Shown here: positions 63,679-64,000 of the stretch, one piece after another
Position numbering within the stretch: position 1 is the first letter of the stretch
Layout: the number at the start of each line of letters is the position of its first letter
NCBI RefSeq assembly: GCF_028553725.1
Contig: NZ_CP067124.1
Span: 1,126,001-1,190,000 of the forward strand
Source: Paracoccus alcaliphilus
GTDB lineage: Bacteria > Pseudomonadota > Alphaproteobacteria > Rhodobacterales > Rhodobacteraceae
DNA length: 64,000 nucleotides
Direction of reading: 5' to 3'
Position numbers and translations under genes: made by a program
The notes under the pieces: generated by a model
Seen by the model: only the letters and a program-made list of their open reading frames with translations
Databases searched by the model: none
What the model was told of the DNA's origin: nothing

Positions 63679-64000
63679 ATGACCCAGATTCCCAGCAAGC
63701 AACAGATCATGGATTGGGTCGCCGAACATCCCGATGCCAATTCGAAACGTGACATCGCCAAGGCCTTCGGCATCAAGGGCGCGGCCCGGATCGAGTTGAA
63801 GCGCCTGCTGAAAGAGCTGGAGGCCGACGGACAGCTGGAACGTCGCCGCCGCCATTATCAGGATGCCGAAAAGCTGCCGCCGGTCACCATTCTGGAACTG
63901 CTGGCGCCGGACGGCTCGGGCGATCTGTTCGCCCATCCGCTGGAATGGCGGGGCGACGCACCGATGCCGCGCGTCCATTATGTCCCGCGCGAATCCGACC
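63679..64000 (+). CDS. rnr: Ribonuclease R, N-terminal part (3' end outside window)
   Basis: Exoribonuclease of the RNB family. The 107 visible residues start MTQIPSKQQIMDWVAEHPDA and form the N-terminal helix-turn-helix found in RNase R (SKRDIAKAFGIKGAARIELK, RLLKELEADGQLERRRR), followed by the beginning of the cold-shock region (EWRGDAPMPRVHYVPRESD). The catalytic domain lies beyond base 64000. No strong ribosome site is seen: the ATG follows CAGGTAAGCCCC. Confidence 0.85.
   Translation, partial: MTQIPSKQQIMDWVAEHPDANSKRDIAKAFGIKGAARIELKRLLKELEADGQLERRRRHYQDAEKLPPVTILELLAPDGSGDLFAHPLEWRGDAPMPRVHYVPRESD

Noticed and set aside
1..64000. tRNA, rRNA, CRISPR arrays, prophage or toxin-antitoxin modules
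   Set aside because: No cloverleaf-like stretch, rRNA sequence, regular repeat-spacer array, phage gene cluster or paired small toxin/antitoxin frames were seen; a tRNAscan or CRISPR search would settle this.

Overview
The window is GC-rich, gene-dense chromosomal DNA from an alphaproteobacterium of the Rhodobacterales, most like Paracoccus. Pointers are a 50-residue aa3 cytochrome c oxidase subunit IV (43706-43858), the petP-petR regulator pair next to ilvE, (2S)-methylsuccinyl-CoA dehydrogenase of the ethylmalonyl-CoA pathway, an aerobic cob operon with a short CobN, and IS5/IS110/IS3 remnants typical of Paracoccus. No rRNA, tRNA, CRISPR array, prophage or defence island was seen.

Layout. 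1-7950: minus-strand aerobic cobalamin operon (DUF1636 protein, cobW, cobN, cobG, cobH, cobI) behind a cobalamin riboswitch, with cobO divergent. cobG is broken by a frameshift. 8080-10226: trehalose synthesis (otsB-otsA). 10395-15513: RNase D, then envelope LPS genes kdsD-lptC-lptA-lptB, then hpf and ptsN. 15589-22713: ilvE, petP-petR, a uracil-DNA glycosylase without iron-sulfur cysteines, a DsbD-N-like protein, yqgE, map, a CinA-type protein and an acetyltransferase. 22842-25501: nested decayed IS elements. 25614-29534: TroABCD-type metal importer, with the IS island ending about 110 bp upstream. 29605-36127: DctB/DctD two-component system next to a tripartite tricarboxylate transporter (tctCBA). 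36187-37179: ArsB/BASS-like exporter. 37185-38512: graveyard of at least four fused transposase fragments. 38555-47565: dinB, tsaC, acyl-CoA dehydrogenase with an MBL hydrolase, oxidase subunit IV, a lipoprotein, azlCD and greA. 47838-64000: ETF-quinone oxidoreductase, TPR protein, ispE, the pdxJ-acpS-lepB-rnc-era-recO cluster, mcd, dapE and the start of rnr.

Most operons are tightly packed with ATGA/GTGA/TGATG overlaps, suggesting translational coupling. Accessory DNA is limited to the two IS islands and a dispersed hairpin repeat present in three intergenic gaps. I found no clear-cut new defence or mobile system. The most notable signals are a winged-helix-like tail fused to the metal permease, a DctD regulator with GAFPGA in place of GAFTGA, the Fe-S-less glycosylase, the DUF1636 protein heading the B12 operon, and the chimeric IS scrap heap.
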